DNA of 18,847 nucleotides from Candidatus Aminicenantota bacterium (GTDB taxonomy: Bacteria > Acidobacteriota > Aminicenantia > Aminicenantales > Aminicenantaceae): contig JAFGNQ010000193.1 in the NCBI GenBank assembly GCA_016926925.1, forward strand, positions 1 through 18,847, given 5' to 3'. A program made the position numbers and the translations under genes. Below, one piece after another: positions 8,146-16,115 of this stretch (position 1 is its first letter; the number at the start of each line of letters is the position of its first letter). The notes under the pieces were generated by a model, which searched no databases, was not told where the DNA came from, and saw only the letters and a list, made by a program, of their open reading frames with translations.

Positions 8146-8496
8146 GATGAACAGTATTTGAGCTTTCTGAAAAAGAGACGCAGGCTGGCAATATTCTGGC
8201 CGGTAGTGGCGACGCTGCTCCTAATGGGCATCCTTGCGTTTTTAGTGTGGATGTTCGTAAAGAATCCGCTACTTGTCAATCCGTTCGAGGTTGCATCCAG
8301 GATAGATGCGGGAACGATTGAAAACTCCACCTTGATTCTCATGGCAGGCATGCTCCCCATTATGTTTTTGGCGTGCATCTTGATTCTTGTTGTCGTTGTT
8401 TTATTCGGATTCTCCATGTTTTCGAAGGAGAAAAAGTACCTCGATATCATTGATCGATTGTTGCGGGAAGAGACGGATAATCCGGAAATCAAGTAA
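8143..8496 (+). CDS. small two-TM membrane protein, function unknown
   Basis: A 117-residue inner-membrane protein. A basic N-terminus (LKKRRRL) precedes a first TM helix (about 15-40), then an approximately 25-residue polar loop (NPFEVASRIDAGTIENST), a second TM helix (about 66-94) and a charged cytosolic tail (KEKKYLDIIDRLLREETDN). The positive-inside rule puts both ends in the cytoplasm and the loop outside. It starts at TTG. It follows the putative lipoprotein gene by 58 bp and is convergent with the GWxTD gene, whose stop lies 35 bp away. I do not recognise a family. Confidence 0.7.
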   Translation: MDEQYLSFLKKRRRLAIFWPVVATLLLMGILAFLVWMFVKNPLLVNPFEVASRIDAGTIENSTLILMAGMLPIMFLACILILVVVVLFGFSMFSKEKKYLDIIDRLLREETDNPEIK

Positions 8497-8531
8497 TTCA
8501 GGGACATCATACCTAATTCAATCGGGCGAGA

Positions 8532-10088
8532 CTACCTGGCAACCCAAAAAACCATCTCTTTGAGAACTTGGTGTCCAGAGATTGAATCATACACTTTTGC
8601 TTGGAGAACATATGTCCCGGGAGGGAAATTTTTCAATCGGACCGACGTCTCCACCTGTTGATCCCTGGTGTTTATCAACCGCTGAGATGGAAGAGGAATA
8701 GACGCCAGGTTTTTCCCCCTATTCAGAAATGTGTATTCTACCTGGAATTCAGACGTTTCATCAGAGGTCCTTTGGGATAAATTGTAGATTTCAAAATAGA
8801 TATTGAGCTCGTCGCCCGGATGAAAAGTTTTTTGCAGGGAAGCTGCTTTCTGATCGATCGGATTATCGGAAGTTTTCTTTGTTCCCGTATTTAAAGTGAG
8901 GAAAATATCACTCATAGCCAGGTTATTGTCATTCAAATCCGGAACGGAAATCTCTTCCCGCATATTTCCGATTTTGCCGCTCAAATTGTCGATGATGGTG
9001 ATATCCAGTACATAATTTCCGGATTCGACAGACACAGCGGATTGAATCTTGCACATCGTTTGTTTTTTGGATTCGTACTCCTTCTCGTTCATCTGGAAAT
9101 TTGTGTCGAGGCTCTGTTCAAAGACTATTTGACTTTCACCTTTTTTGACGGTGATTATCAAAGTGAGATAGAAAAAACAGTCTTTGTCGCGTTGGCTGTA
9201 CGATATATCAGAATATGGAAGCTCTAAGGAAAAAGGCAAATACGTCCGTCCGCTGGCGCCCTTAAATCGATAAAGATCGAGCGATGTCGCGATCCGTTCA
9301 TACGAGACCTGCGTGCTGACGCTTCCCTTTATGCTTTCTCGGTGCTCGAACGGATTTTTCAGGGCCTCGGCGTCGTAGGTAATGGTGTCGAACAAGTCCG
9401 TGAGCGTATCGATAGTGTAGGCGCTGTCTTTTTTGCCTGCTTCCCCAAGCTTGACTTTGTTCTCCAAGACATAATTTCCGGTTCCCAGCTTATCCACGAA
9501 TACAAACTCAATGTTAGGAGGAAGCCGGGGATTAGGCGGATCCCAATAAGTCCATATTTCTTTTCCGCTGTGGGTGCCGTACATAAAAGGATCTTCTTTA
9601 TATCGGGATAAGCCCCCGCTTATGGCGGTGTCTTTTTTGGTCATTGCCGCACCGTGGTGTTTGCTGTCCGTCTTGATTTCATTCGGAGGGCCGAGCAGGA
9701 TGAACATTTTCCCGCGCTCTGTACGCCTGCCTTCAAGCCCTGAGCGGCTGAAATATTTATCTGCAAGAGCGACCCTTCGGTAATGTTCGATTTTGAACTC
9801 GTTTTCAGGCGTCTCCGGTTCGGGATCCCGTATATCCCAGAATTTCTGGATGAACCTGCCCCTTTCCTCTTCGTTCGTCAGATTTTCGAAATATTCTTTC
9901 TCTGCCGCCGTGATGATGTAGGGAACAACCTGGTCCAGCCACAGCTTGGACCACTGGCTCATGGGCTCTGTTTTTTTACCTTCCGTATCCGATGATTCTT
10001 GAATACCAGTCCCTGCAACAAGGAATGCAGCGAGCACTGAGAGTAGGAAGAAGTTTCCTAATCTTGCTGTAAAGAACGCAATTCGCAT
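8532..10088 (-). CDS. GWxTD-domain secreted protein
   Basis: A 518-residue exported protein of the GWxTD family, found mainly in Acidobacteria and related phyla and of unknown function. The N-terminus has a signal peptide (MRIAFFTARLGN, then hydrophobic to about 27). The domain covers about 45-200: WSKLWLDQVVPYI, a helix EKEYFENLTNEEERGRFIQ, FWDIRDPEP (83-91) and GKMFILLGPP (126-135). The naming motif is degenerate here, reading GLEGRRTERG instead of GW-x-TDRG. The rest is beta-rich, with Ig-like or carbohydrate-module-like strands to the end. I chose ATG 10088 because GGAAG precedes it and a signal peptide follows at once; the frame extends to 10166 without adding anything. It is last in the minus-strand run after the SDR gene, 237 bp away. 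Confidence 0.85.
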   Translation of the reverse strand: MRIAFFTARLGNFFLLSVLAAFLVAGTGIQESSDTEGKKTEPMSQWSKLWLDQVVPYIITAAEKEYFENLTNEEERGRFIQKFWDIRDPEPETPENEFKIEHYRRVALADKYFSRSGLEGRRTERGKMFILLGPPNEIKTDSKHHGAAMTKKDTAISGGLSRYKEDPFMYGTHSGKEIWTYWDPPNPRLPPNIEFVFVDKLGTGNYVLENKVKLGEAGKKDSAYTIDTLTDLFDTITYDAEALKNPFEHRESIKGSVSTQVSYERIATSLDLYRFKGASGRTYLPFSLELPYSDISYSQRDKDCFFYLTLIITVKKGESQIVFEQSLDTNFQMNEKEYESKKQTMCKIQSAVSVESGNYVLDITIIDNLSGKIGNMREEISVPDLNDNNLAMSDIFLTLNTGTKKTSDNPIDQKAASLQKTFHPGDELNIYFEIYNLSQRTSDETSEFQVEYTFLNRGKNLASIPLPSQRLINTRDQQVETSVRLKNFPPGTYVLQAKVYDSISGHQVLKEMVFWVAR

Positions 10089-10247
10089 TATGGCTTCCGT
10101 ATCCTCAATAACTTTTTGTTGTCCGAGCTCAATACAAAATATAGGAGCTTCACGCAAAAAAGGCAATCGCTCCTCGATCCTTAGGTGGGGATATGATCGT
10201 TGAACGCTTTTTTGGAAGCGACAAAGAATATCTGCATGGAATGCTTT

Positions 10248-10268
10248 CAGCCGTTTGGTCGACGGCTG
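10248..10268. other. stem-loop between the SDR and GWxTD genes
   Basis: CAGCCGT-N7-ACGGCTG is a perfect seven-pair stem in the 237-bp gap. There is no T-run on the minus strand after it, so it is more likely an mRNA processing or stability element than a terminator; it would lie between SDR and GWxTD on a shared transcript. Confidence 0.4.
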
Positions 10269-10325
10269 GCACTTGAATCTTGTTTCAATACTGTTATGTC
10301 AGGATCTGATCGCCTTGAAGGTGAT

Positions 10326-11090
10326 CTATATCATCAAGTCTCCCCCGTTGATGTCGATTGATGCTCCTGTGATGTAAGCGGATTTCTCCGAGCAGAGGAA
10401 GGTGACGAGATCCCCAATTTCTTCAGGCTTGCCTATGCGGCTGACGGGGAAAGAATTCAAAAACATTTTGAGCTCTTCTTTCGTGGTCGTTTTTCGAACC
10501 ATCTGAGTGTCGATGAGCCCGGGACATACGGCGTTGACCGTGACTCCGAAGGCCGCAGCTTCCTTGGCAACGGCACGTGTTAAGCCTAAAAGCCCTGCTT
10601 TGGATGCCGTGTAGTGCACGCCTCCCAGAGTGCTCACGCTCCGTCCGGCCGATGACGAAATGTTTACGATCCGTCCGAAAGCCTGTTTCTTCATCACCGG
10701 AAGAACGGCCATAGTGCAGATAAAAGGGCCGGTGAGGTTTACTTTTATGGTGTTTTCCCACTCTTCCAGGGGGACCTTCATCAAACGCGTGCGAAACATG
10801 ATGCCGGCATTGTTCACCAGGATGTCCAGCCTGCCGAAGGCATCCAGAGTGAGTTGAACCATGGATGCCACGGACTTTGCGTCTGCAACGTCGACGTGGC
10901 AATGGAGAGCGCGGCTTGGTCCTTCAGTCAGTATTTTTGCAGTCTCCAGCGCAGCCTTCGAGTCGGAATCGGCCACAATCACATTGGCTCCGGCTTTGGC
11001 TAGTTGCGTGGCAATACCCCGGCCTATCCCCCGCCCTCCTCCTGTCACCACGGCTACTTTACCTGAAAGCTCTCCTGTTTTTTTTGTCAT
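10326..11090 (-). CDS. SDR-family NAD(P)-dependent oxidoreductase (FabG-like)
   Basis: A cytosolic classical short-chain dehydrogenase of 254 residues, the standard length. Visible motifs are the cofactor loop T16-GGGRGIG-23, N93-N94-A95-G96, and the catalytic set N118, S146, Y160 and K164 (YTASK). The C-terminus carries the usual PG (in VCPGLIDT) and ITGASIDINGG. Asp41 at the end of the second beta strand (VIVADSD) suggests NAD(H) rather than NADP(H) preference, so a catabolic dehydrogenase is as likely as 3-oxoacyl-ACP reductase. AGGAGG precedes the ATG by eight bases. The CocE-like hydrolase gene ends 87 bp upstream on the same strand. The substrate cannot be read from the sequence. Confidence 0.9.
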   Translation of the reverse strand: MTKKTGELSGKVAVVTGGGRGIGRGIATQLAKAGANVIVADSDSKAALETAKILTEGPSRALHCHVDVADAKSVASMVQLTLDAFGRLDILVNNAGIMFRTRLMKVPLEEWENTIKVNLTGPFICTMAVLPVMKKQAFGRIVNISSSAGRSVSTLGGVHYTASKAGLLGLTRAVAKEAAAFGVTVNAVCPGLIDTQMVRKTTTKEELKMFLNSFPVSRIGKPEEIGDLVTFLCSEKSAYITGASIDINGGDLMI

Positions 11091-11177
11091 GACATTTGCC
11101 TCCTGTATGTATGTCGCAGGTTTTTGTTCCCCGAATTGGTCAGTCCTCGATACTACGACACGCCCATTGAGGTCATT

Positions 11178-13031
11178 TCATTTTTTTACAACCGGAATTA
11201 CGATATGGGTCGGGTGTTCCTTTGTACGGAAGATTTTTTGGGTGGCCTTCTGGTAGTCGGAGTCTTTGGCCTTCGGGATGTCGATGAATTTTTGCGGATT
11301 GCGGTCGATGAGGGGAAACCAGGTGCTCTGTACCTGGATCATGATCTTGTGTCCTTTTTGGAAGCAGTGATTGCGGCTGTTCAGATTGATCTTGTACTCC
11401 ACGAGTGCGCCCGGCTCGACCGGTTCGGGTTTTTCAAAGCTGTTCCGGAATTTGCCCCGGAGCACTTCATCGGCGATCATCAATTGATAACCGGAAAGCT
11501 TCTTTTTCTTATAGTCTTCCGGATAGACATCGATCAGCTTGACGATCCAATCGGAGTCGGTCCCGGTCGTAGACGCGAAGAGATGCGCCGCGATTTTTCC
11601 CGATACCACCACATCTTCTTCCAAAGGCTCCGTCTCCCAGCTCAGAACATCGGGCCGCAGGTGGACAAACCTCTGATCCTCAATCTTCCACTCAGCCGAA
11701 GCTCCTTGCCAGAATCCGGGCATGGGCCGTTTTGTGTAGGGGACCGGTTTGGCGGGGTCGGAGACATAACTGTCGCAAGCCTCTTGTGCCGTATCTTCAG
11801 GTGCAGCGAAAGATAAGCTTTGTCCTGAGCGAAAATAGAGCTTTGTATCCTCGGTCATGTAAGAAGGCGGCCATGTATCGTACCGCACCCATTTGTTGGC
11901 GCCTGTGAGAAACGTAAGAGCCTCGGGCAGATCGAGCGCTCCCTTGTCTTTCAAAAAATAGGCGAACCAGGGAGCTTCCACGTTTACCTTGAAATATTCG
12001 CTGGTGTTGCTGTCGAATTCGATATCCCACAGCTTGCTGCCGTCCTGGCCGGCCCAGCCGCCGTGCCGCCAGGGACCGACGACGAGAAAATTTTTTTTCT
12101 CTTCATCCATTTTTTCCAGGTGACCGTAAATCTTCATCGGTCCGTAAAAATCCTCGGCATCCCACCAGCCGGCCACGTTGAGAGTGGGAACGTGCAGTTT
12201 TTTCAGGTAACGCGTGACGTTAATGCCCTTCCAGTACTCGTCGTAATTGGAATGAGCCATGAAGTTGTTCCATGAGGGAATCTTTCCCTGGAAATATTTG
12301 TTGTTGGCGTTGTGGAGCGCACCCAGGTCGAGGTAAAACTCGTAGGCATCATACTGGTCAAATTTGAAAGGCAGGTTCGTTTTCCCGCTCTCCATCATGG
12401 CCGAGTAGCCGAAACTCGGTCCTAGGCGAAATGCTCCGTTGTGGGAAAAGTCATCGCCGATGAACATGTCGTCGGGTGAGGCTTGTGGCGAGACCGCTTT
12501 AATCGCCGGATGGGGTGCGACGATCGCCTGGACGGTTGTCCACCCTCCATAGGAGATGCCAAAAACTCCGACCCGGCCGTTGTTGTCCGGTATGTTTGTC
12601 AGAAGCCAGCTAATGGTGTCGTTGGTATCCGTACCTTCATCCACGTTGGCCGGATTGTTCTTGTCCTTTGGGGGGCGCATCATGACGAATTCCCCCTCGG
12701 ATCCGAACCGGCCGCGCAGATCCTGGATGACGAAGATATAGCCTTCGTTTGTCAAATGGGCAAAGGCTTTTGAGGCCAAAGCCACTCCGTAGCCTTGTGC
12801 GCTGTAGGGTGTCCGCATCATCAAAAACGGAAGCGGCTCCGTGATTTTCTCAGGCTTGAAGATGTATGTTTTCAGTTTGATTCCATCACGGACAGGGATC
12901 ATCACTTCCATTCTGTCATATTTTTTATTCTGGTTGTCATCGTCTGAGGTTATTAATGCGGTGGAGGCAAGGACTAGAAATGCGACGGCACAAACGGCCA
13001 TGCCGAATGTTTGGAATCTTTTTCTTTTCAT
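11178..13031 (-). CDS. secreted CocE/NonD-family serine hydrolase (S15, X-Pro dipeptidyl-peptidase-like)
   Basis: An exported alpha/beta hydrolase of 617 residues. A signal peptide (MKRKRF then a hydrophobic core to about 27) precedes the catalytic domain, which opens with VMIPVRDGIKLKTYIFKP. The catalytic triad is readable: Ser160 in GISYGG, Asp291 in GWWDAEDFYGP and His323 in GPWRHGGW. The C-terminal approximately 230 residues form the jelly-roll domain typical of the family (PDVLSWETEPLEEDVVVSGK; HKIMIQVQSTWFPLIDRNP). Relatives cleave Xaa-Pro dipeptides, cocaine-type esters, acyl-amino acids or antibiotic amides, so the substrate is open. AAGGAGGG lies seven bases before the ATG. It heads the minus-strand run (CocE, SDR, GWxTD) and is divergent from the S9 peptidase, which supports a peptide-degrading role. 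Confidence 0.92.
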   Translation of the reverse strand: MKRKRFQTFGMAVCAVAFLVLASTALITSDDDNQNKKYDRMEVMIPVRDGIKLKTYIFKPEKITEPLPFLMMRTPYSAQGYGVALASKAFAHLTNEGYIFVIQDLRGRFGSEGEFVMMRPPKDKNNPANVDEGTDTNDTISWLLTNIPDNNGRVGVFGISYGGWTTVQAIVAPHPAIKAVSPQASPDDMFIGDDFSHNGAFRLGPSFGYSAMMESGKTNLPFKFDQYDAYEFYLDLGALHNANNKYFQGKIPSWNNFMAHSNYDEYWKGINVTRYLKKLHVPTLNVAGWWDAEDFYGPMKIYGHLEKMDEEKKNFLVVGPWRHGGWAGQDGSKLWDIEFDSNTSEYFKVNVEAPWFAYFLKDKGALDLPEALTFLTGANKWVRYDTWPPSYMTEDTKLYFRSGQSLSFAAPEDTAQEACDSYVSDPAKPVPYTKRPMPGFWQGASAEWKIEDQRFVHLRPDVLSWETEPLEEDVVVSGKIAAHLFASTTGTDSDWIVKLIDVYPEDYKKKKLSGYQLMIADEVLRGKFRNSFEKPEPVEPGALVEYKINLNSRNHCFQKGHKIMIQVQSTWFPLIDRNPQKFIDIPKAKDSDYQKATQKIFRTKEHPTHIVIPVVKK

Positions 13032-13103
13032 TAAATCCCTCCTTTATTAAAAGCCCGGAGAACAATTTATCTTATTTAAACAGTTCCGCTAATTCTTGAA
13101 TCG

Positions 13104-13132
13104 ATTATATAGAATGAAGGTTGAATTATAAA
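13104..13132 (-). promoter_or_regulatory. sigma70-type promoter of the CocE-like hydrolase gene
   Basis: On the minus strand TTTATA (13132-13127), a 17-base spacer and a perfect TATAAT (13109-13104). The -35 matches four of six. It would give a leader of about 65 bases containing one inverted GAACAAT copy and the strong ribosome site. Confidence 0.5.
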
Positions 13133-13150
13133 GGAATATTCTTATTCCGG

Positions 13151-13182
13151 ATTGTTCTTGATTGTTCTTGCCAGGATTGTTC
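13151..13182 (+). repeat. direct repeats of ATTGTTC (two 10-bp tandem copies plus a partial copy)
   Basis: ATTGTTCTTG occurs twice back to back (13151-13170), then after CCAGG comes a third ATTGTTC (13176-13182). Start-to-start spacing is 10 and 15 bases, about one and one and a half helical turns, as for a DNA-binding protein contacting one face and then the other. Inverted copies lie on both sides of this block. Confidence 0.6.
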
Positions 13183-13265
13183 CACATAGTGATTTGCTTT
13201 GGAGGATGCTTGAGTGATAATAGATATGGAAACGGAAGGAAATTCTTTGAATTGAAAAATTTTTC

Positions 13266-13292
13266 TTGATATGAACAATATGAAGGTATAAG
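13266..13292 (+). promoter_or_regulatory. possible promoter of the S9 peptidase gene
   Basis: TTGATA (13266-13271, five of six), a short 15-base spacer and TATAAG (13287-13292, five of six). A GAACAAT copy (13273-13279) sits between the two boxes, where a bound regulator would block or reposition RNA polymerase. The short spacer makes the call tentative. Confidence 0.35.
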
Positions 13293-13358
13293 AGATATCT
13301 ATCGATTTTGATTTGCCGGCCGACGGGGCCGTCAAATGATATTTTGAAGGAGGTTATC

Positions 13359-15482
13359 ATGAATTGCAAAAACTTCGGAGTCGGTTCGAAATGCACTCTT
13401 GTTCTTTTCGTGATCGTCGCTCTTTTTCTCATTAACCAAGGATGTAAAAAAGCTGTCAAGGTTCCTCCTCCTCCAGAGACATCGGTTGAGGAAGTCACGG
13501 ACACGATTCACGGCGTGGACATCACCGATCCTTACCGCTGGCTGGAGGATCAACAAAGTCCGGAGACGCGCGCATGGATCACTGCGCAGAATGCTTATAC
13601 GGATTCCCTGCTCGGATCCCTTGCCGGCCGCGAGGAATTGAAAGAACTGGCTTCGAATTTAATAAAGATCGATACCATAAGCCCTCCTATAGAAAGGGGA
13701 GGCCGGTACTTCTTGTCCAAAAGACGGGCTGATCAGGAGCTTTCCGTCATCTATGTGAGGGAAGGACTCGAGGGAGAGGATGTGATGCTCATCGATCCTC
13801 ATCCCATGAGCGAAGATAAAACGACTAACGTCAACATTCAGGATATATCCGAGGATGGCACTTTGCTCGCCTACGGGATACGCAAGGGCGGCGAGGATGA
13901 ACTGGAGATCAAATTCATGGATGTAGACATAAAAAAAGATCTCGCCGATGTGCTGCCGAGAGGCCTCTATTTCGGCCTCTCCTTCACTCGCGATAAAAAG
14001 GCGTTCTATTACACCAGGATGACGAATAAAGGCCCCCGCATCCTCTATCATGCATTCGGCGCGGATGTCGCCCAGGATCCGGAAATTTTCGGAGAGGGCT
14101 ACGGCTTGGGATTCATCCTCTTTCCTTTCCTCTCGAATAATGGAAGATGGCTCGTCATCGGAGTCTTGCACGGCTCTTCAGGAAAAACAGAGGTCTATCT
14201 CAAGGATCTCATTAAAGGCACCCCGATCATCCCCATCGTTAACGACATCGATGCCCGTTTTATGGGGAACATGGCCGGAGATACGCTCTTTCTGCAGACG
14301 GATTGGGAAGCGCCGAACGGGAGAATATTTTCCGTTGACCTGGAGAATCCGGAGAGAGAGAATTGGCAGGAGATCATTCCCGAGACGGATGCCGTCATCC
14401 AGAGTTTCTTAGGTATTTCCCTTGCCGGGGGAAAACTCTTCGTCAATTACACCAAAGATGTCATGTCAAAAGTCGTCGTCTTTGAACCTGACGGGACCCG
14501 CATCGGAGAGATCTCTTTTCCTACCATAGGTACTGTGAGCGGATTGAGCGGAAGATGGGACAGCAATGAGGCCTTTTTTATCTATACCTCCTTCCACATC
14601 CCGACTACAATCTATCGCTATGACGTTGCCAGCGGTGAGAAGGCGGTTTGGGCCAAGATTGAGGTTCCTATCGACACCGATAAGTATGAAGTCAAGCAAG
14701 TCTGGTTCACATCTAATGACGGCACGGAAGTCCCGATGTTTGTCACCCACGAAAAGAATATCGAATTGGACGGATCGAATCCGACTTTTTTAACCGGATA
14801 TGGGGGATTTAACATCAGTGTAACCCCAAGCTTTTCTCCTCAGGCAGCCGCATGGCTGGAGAAGGGTGGTGTGTACGCCGTGGCCAATCTCCGTGGCGGC
14901 GGGGAATTCGGTGAAAGATGGCACCGGGCGGGTATGCTGGAAAGCAAACAGAATGTTTTCGATGATTTCATTTCAGCTGCAGAATATCTGATCAAGGAAG
15001 GATATACGAAAGCGGAAAAGCTGGCCATCGAGGGCGGAAGCAACGGAGGGCTGCTGGTGGGTGCGGCTATGACCCAGCGTCCCGATCTGTACGGGGCCGT
15101 TATCTGCGGTTATCCTCTGCTGGATATGGTGCGCTACCATAAATTTTTGGTTGCTCGATACTGGGTGCCTGAATACGGGTCGTCGGAAGATGCCGAGCAG
15201 TTCGCATACATTTATAAATACTCTCCTTATCAGCATGTAAAAGAAGGGACGAAATATCCCGCGGTTCTCTTCGTGACGGGAGACGCGGACACGCGCGTTG
15301 CGCCGCTGCATGCCCGAAAGATGACGGCAATGATGCAGGCTGCAACAAGTTCGGATAAACCCGTAATGCTCCGCTACCACATTACGGCCGGACATTCCGG
15401 GGGACAGCCTGTCAGCGAGCAGATCGAAGATTTGGTGGACGCCATGAGTTTTTTGCTTTGGCAGCTGGAAGGAAGGAAATAA
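13359..15482 (+). CDS. exported prolyl oligopeptidase (peptidase family S9A)
   Basis: A serine peptidase of 707 residues that cleaves short peptides after proline. A signal sequence (hydrophobic LVLFVIVALFLINQG) ends at a Cys in LINQGCKK, a weak lipobox, so it may be lipid-anchored; a proline-rich stretch PPPPE follows. ITDPYRWLEDQQSPET is the classic S9A N-terminal motif. A seven-bladed propeller spans about 75-430. The hydrolase domain carries Ser561 (GGSNGG), Asp644 in GDADTRVAP, with Arg646 as the expected substrate-binding Arg, and His679 in TAGHSGG. GAAGGAGG six bases before ATG 13359 fixes the start; the frame opening at 13308 lacks one. Family and activity are secure. Export is notable because many S9A enzymes are cytosolic. 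Confidence 0.94.
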   Translation: MNCKNFGVGSKCTLVLFVIVALFLINQGCKKAVKVPPPPETSVEEVTDTIHGVDITDPYRWLEDQQSPETRAWITAQNAYTDSLLGSLAGREELKELASNLIKIDTISPPIERGGRYFLSKRRADQELSVIYVREGLEGEDVMLIDPHPMSEDKTTNVNIQDISEDGTLLAYGIRKGGEDELEIKFMDVDIKKDLADVLPRGLYFGLSFTRDKKAFYYTRMTNKGPRILYHAFGADVAQDPEIFGEGYGLGFILFPFLSNNGRWLVIGVLHGSSGKTEVYLKDLIKGTPIIPIVNDIDARFMGNMAGDTLFLQTDWEAPNGRIFSVDLENPERENWQEIIPETDAVIQSFLGISLAGGKLFVNYTKDVMSKVVVFEPDGTRIGEISFPTIGTVSGLSGRWDSNEAFFIYTSFHIPTTIYRYDVASGEKAVWAKIEVPIDTDKYEVKQVWFTSNDGTEVPMFVTHEKNIELDGSNPTFLTGYGGFNISVTPSFSPQAAAWLEKGGVYAVANLRGGGEFGERWHRAGMLESKQNVFDDFISAAEYLIKEGYTKAEKLAIEGGSNGGLLVGAAMTQRPDLYGAVICGYPLLDMVRYHKFLVARYWVPEYGSSEDAEQFAYIYKYSPYQHVKEGTKYPAVLFVTGDADTRVAPLHARKMTAMMQAATSSDKPVMLRYHITAGHSGGQPVSEQIEDLVDAMSFLLWQLEGRK

Positions 15483-15579
15483 CTCTCAAGCCTACAATTC
15501 CGGGCCGCTTTGGGCGATGCCCTATGGCAACCGCAGCAGCTTAAAGATTTTGGTTGCTGCAGGCGGTATCGGTTTTATC

Positions 15580-15596
15580 CCGACAGGCCTTGTCGG
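15580..15596. other. stem-loop in the S9 to padR intergenic region
   Basis: CCGACA-GGCCT-TGTCGG gives a perfect six-pair stem. It lies inside a GC-rich structured block (about 15505-15640) that also has GGGC-GAT-GCCC and complementary GCAACC/GGTTGC segments. It is unlike the AT-rich promoter next to it and has no T-run, so a degenerate interspersed repeat is more likely than a terminator. Confidence 0.4.
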
Positions 15597-15678
15597 CCCA
15601 CTCGCAGTATCCCGCTCATCTGCCCTTGCGTCCTGAATCTAACTATCGACGATAGAAACAGCATGTTTATTTACATAA

Positions 15679-15711
15679 TAGCTTGACATACAAGCTACTA
15701 GGTATTATATT
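15679..15711 (+). promoter_or_regulatory. padR promoter with palindromic operator
   Basis: A consensus -35 TTGACA (15683-15688), a 17-base spacer and TATATT (15706-15711). A perfect inverted repeat TAGCTTG-N5-CAAGCTA (15679-15697) covers the -35 box, as expected for autorepression by the PadR protein encoded 12 bases downstream of the -10 box. Start of transcription is expected near 15718, leaving only about five bases before the ATG. Confidence 0.7.
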
Positions 15712-15722
15712 GTACAGAGAAC

Positions 15723-16115
15723 ATGGAAAACAAAATCAAACAACTCAGAAAGGGTGTTTTGGAGCTGGCCATTATGGGCAGCCTTTATCACGAGAGCCAC
15801 TACGGATACTCCTTGATCAAATCGATCTCCGGTGATGACGATATCGCCATTACCGAGGGAACGATTTACCCCATCCTCAACCGGCTGGCAAAGGAAAAAC
15901 TCGTCCGGTCTGAGTGGGTTGAATCCAAACAGGGCCCCCCGCGCAAATATTACTCTCTGACTGAACAAGGTAAGAATACTTTTGAAGTGCTTCACATAGA
16001 GTTCGAAAAGCTGGCGGAGATGGTCAGGACCTCCTCAAAAACACCGGATAAGAAACTCCCGCCAAGGGAGGGAGTAAAAATAGAAATGAGGCAGGAGAGG
16101 GAAAATGACGAATAA
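15723..16115 (+). CDS. PadR-family transcriptional regulator
   Basis: A 130-residue winged-helix repressor. The PadR fold is plain: KGVLELAIMGSLYHESHYGYSLIKSI, then TEGTIYPILNRLAKEKLVRSEW as the recognition helix and wing, and GPPRKYYSLTEQGK. A helical C-terminus serves for dimerisation and ends in a charged, Lys/Glu-rich tail. The stop overlaps the next gene by 11 bases (its ATG is at 16105), so the two are translationally coupled. PadR genes followed by HAAS-domain membrane proteins are a recurring pair in which the membrane protein is thought to sense envelope state. The palindrome over its promoter points to autoregulation. Very confident on family; the inducer is unknown. Confidence 0.94.
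   Translation: MENKIKQLRKGVLELAIMGSLYHESHYGYSLIKSISGDDDIAITEGTIYPILNRLAKEKLVRSEWVESKQGPPRKYYSLTEQGKNTFEVLHIEFEKLAEMVRTSSKTPDKKLPPREGVKIEMRQERENDE

Larger units (their letters stand above)
13032..13358. other. 327-bp divergent regulatory region between two secreted hydrolase genes
   Basis: AT-rich region with no credible gene. It contains a probable promoter for each direction and five copies of the heptamer ATTGTTC or its complement GAACAAT at 13060-13066 (-), 13151-13157 (+), 13161-13167 (+), 13176-13182 (+) and 13273-13279 (-). Confidence 0.6.

Noticed and set aside
13142..13504. 120-codon minus-strand ORF over the S9 peptidase 5' end
   Set aside because: It overlaps the signal sequence and ribosome site of a certain gene and covers the repeat cluster; no recognisable features.
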